From: an uncultured Bacilli bacterium
Lineage (GTDB): Bacteria > Bacillota_I > Bacilli_A > RF39 > UBA660
Reading direction: 5' to 3'
Assembly: GCA_934167935.1 (NCBI GenBank)
Contig: CAKPMH010000018.1
Span: 1 to 23,041, forward strand
DNA: 23,041 bases
Shown here: positions 22,523-23,041 of the stretch, piece by piece
How the letters are laid out: the number at the start of each line of letters is the position of its first letter
Numbering within the stretch: position 1 is the first letter of the stretch
Program-made: the position numbers and the translations under genes
Notes under the pieces: generated by a model
Database searches by the model: none
Seen by the model: only the letters and a program-made list of their open reading frames with translations
Told to the model about the DNA's origin: nothing

Positions 22523-22954
22523 ATGAGTTATTTACTTTGGATAAATAATATTATTGTAAAAAAAAATAATGAAGAATATGATTTCTTAAATGAAATGTAT
22601 CCTGAAATAAAAGATAAATATAATATGATGTGGGCTATAAGAAATAAAGCAGAAAAGCCAATGAGTCCTAGTGTAAGGAATAAAATAAAAAAAATACAAG
22701 AAGAAATTAATACAAGTCTTAAAATACTTGGAGCAAAAGAACATATTTTATTTGTAACAAAAGGAGATAAATTAGTAGAACCTATCAGTGGAATAGAATT
22801 TGATATTAATAAAAATTCATTACATTTAAAAGAAGCAACAGAAGAAGAAGCAAAAAGATATGTTGAAAATCTATCAAATGAAAATATAAAATTTTTATCA
22901 AGTAAAATACCACAATTTAAAAAAAATATAGGTACATATGGAAAAACTATATAA
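22523..22954 (+). CDS. Unknown 143-residue protein co-transcribed with obg-truB
   Basis: I do not recognise this protein. It is soluble and charged, with a YLLWINNIIVKK start, a helical middle (about 20-65, including KAEKPMSPSVRNKIKKIQEEI) and a part with strands (EHILFVTKGDKLVEPISGIEFD) before a helical C-terminus. No catalytic motif is apparent. A strong AAAGGGGATGAT site precedes the ATG, 13 bases after truB, and a terminator follows, so it is the third gene of the obg operon. Its place suggests, but does not show, a link to translation. Confidence 0.8.
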   Translation: MSYLLWINNIIVKKNNEEYDFLNEMYPEIKDKYNMMWAIRNKAEKPMSPSVRNKIKKIQEEINTSLKILGAKEHILFVTKGDKLVEPISGIEFDINKNSLHLKEATEEEAKRYVENLSNENIKFLSSKIPQFKKNIGTYGKTI

Positions 22955-22976
22955 TCAGCAGTAGCTGATTTTTTTG
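22953..22976 (+). terminator. Rho-independent terminator closing the obg operon
   Basis: A 7-bp stem AATCAGC (22953-22959) with GCTGATT (22964-22970), loop AGTA, is followed by T residues. It overlaps the stop codon of the preceding gene and has a more G+C-rich stem than the other terminators here. Confidence 0.9.
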
Positions 22977-23041
22977 TTTACAAAATATTAAATTTGTTGT
23001 ATCATTTATATATGATAAAACGATAGTAAGGATGTGTAATA
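22977..23041 (+). other. Leader of a gene that probably starts at the window edge
   Basis: AAGGATGTG at 23028-23036 is the same ribosome binding site layout as at mreC, where the ATG starts 13 bases after the first A. The same spacing here puts the A of a start codon at 23041, the last base. An inverted repeat ATCAT (23001-23005) and ATGAT (23012-23016) lies just upstream and overlaps a possible -10 (TATGAT, 23011-23016). No clear -35 is seen. Confidence 0.45.

Noticed and set aside
1..23041. TGA read as tryptophan (Mycoplasma/Spiroplasma code)
   Set aside because: TGA ends several genes at sensible family lengths (Nudix, MreC, SpoIVFB), and Trp residues are encoded by TGG.

Overview
The window is about three quarters A+T. 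Its genes all lie on the + strand, densely packed and separated by short gaps that usually hold a hairpin terminator followed directly by a sigma-A-type promoter. TGA is a stop codon (for example the ATGA and GTGA gene overlaps at 4680 and 14508), so this is not a Mycoplasma-type code. The order SPOR protein - radC - mreC - mreD - spoIVFA - spoIVFB - rplU - prp - rpmA ... obg is the Bacillus-type mre/spoIVF/rplU cluster with members missing. Together with the L27 N-terminal extension and its Prp protease, this points to a low-GC Firmicute, probably an uncultured Bacilli lineage with a reduced genome (RF39-like is a guess). No stretch over 300 bases lacks a gene, and I see no tRNA, rRNA, CRISPR array or insertion sequence.

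Layout. 1-1020: the 3' end of a MarR-like regulator and an ABC-transporter ATPase with no permease after it. 1027-5453: a SWIM-zinc-finger SNF2 helicase, then a Nudix hydrolase overlapping an endonuclease/exonuclease/phosphatase-family protein. 5510-10412: an operon of an alpha/beta hydrolase, a PlsC-like acyltransferase and a 7-TM hybrid histidine kinase that carries two tandem receiver domains and an HPt domain. 10433-11148: a monocistronic unknown gene behind a near-consensus promoter. 11151-12474: a short bacterial-type prolyl-tRNA synthetase without the editing insertion.

12511-17381: a membrane-anchored SPOR-like protein, radC, mreC, mreD, spoIVFA and spoIVFB, then a separate strong promoter and an L21-type leader RNA driving rplU-prp-rpmA. 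This block joins cell-shape genes, a sporulation-type intramembrane protease pair and ribosomal proteins L21/L27 with the protease that trims L27. 17401-17772: a small unknown gene whose ribosome binding site lies in a hairpin. 17780-20327: gpmI and trpS. 20341-22976: obg, truB and a small unknown gene. 22977-23041: the leader of a gene that probably starts at the last base.

Genome-style signals recur. Many starts use GGTGAT about three bases before the start codon, which pairs with the 16S rRNA 3' end just 3'-ward of the classical AGGAGG. Several promoters carry a TGN extension before the -10 hexamer. The most interesting items are the single-chain phosphorelay kinase with its lipid-type gene neighbours and a codon-use break, the editing-less ProRS, the eroded sporulation/shape cluster, and the hairpin over the start of the small gene at 17427.
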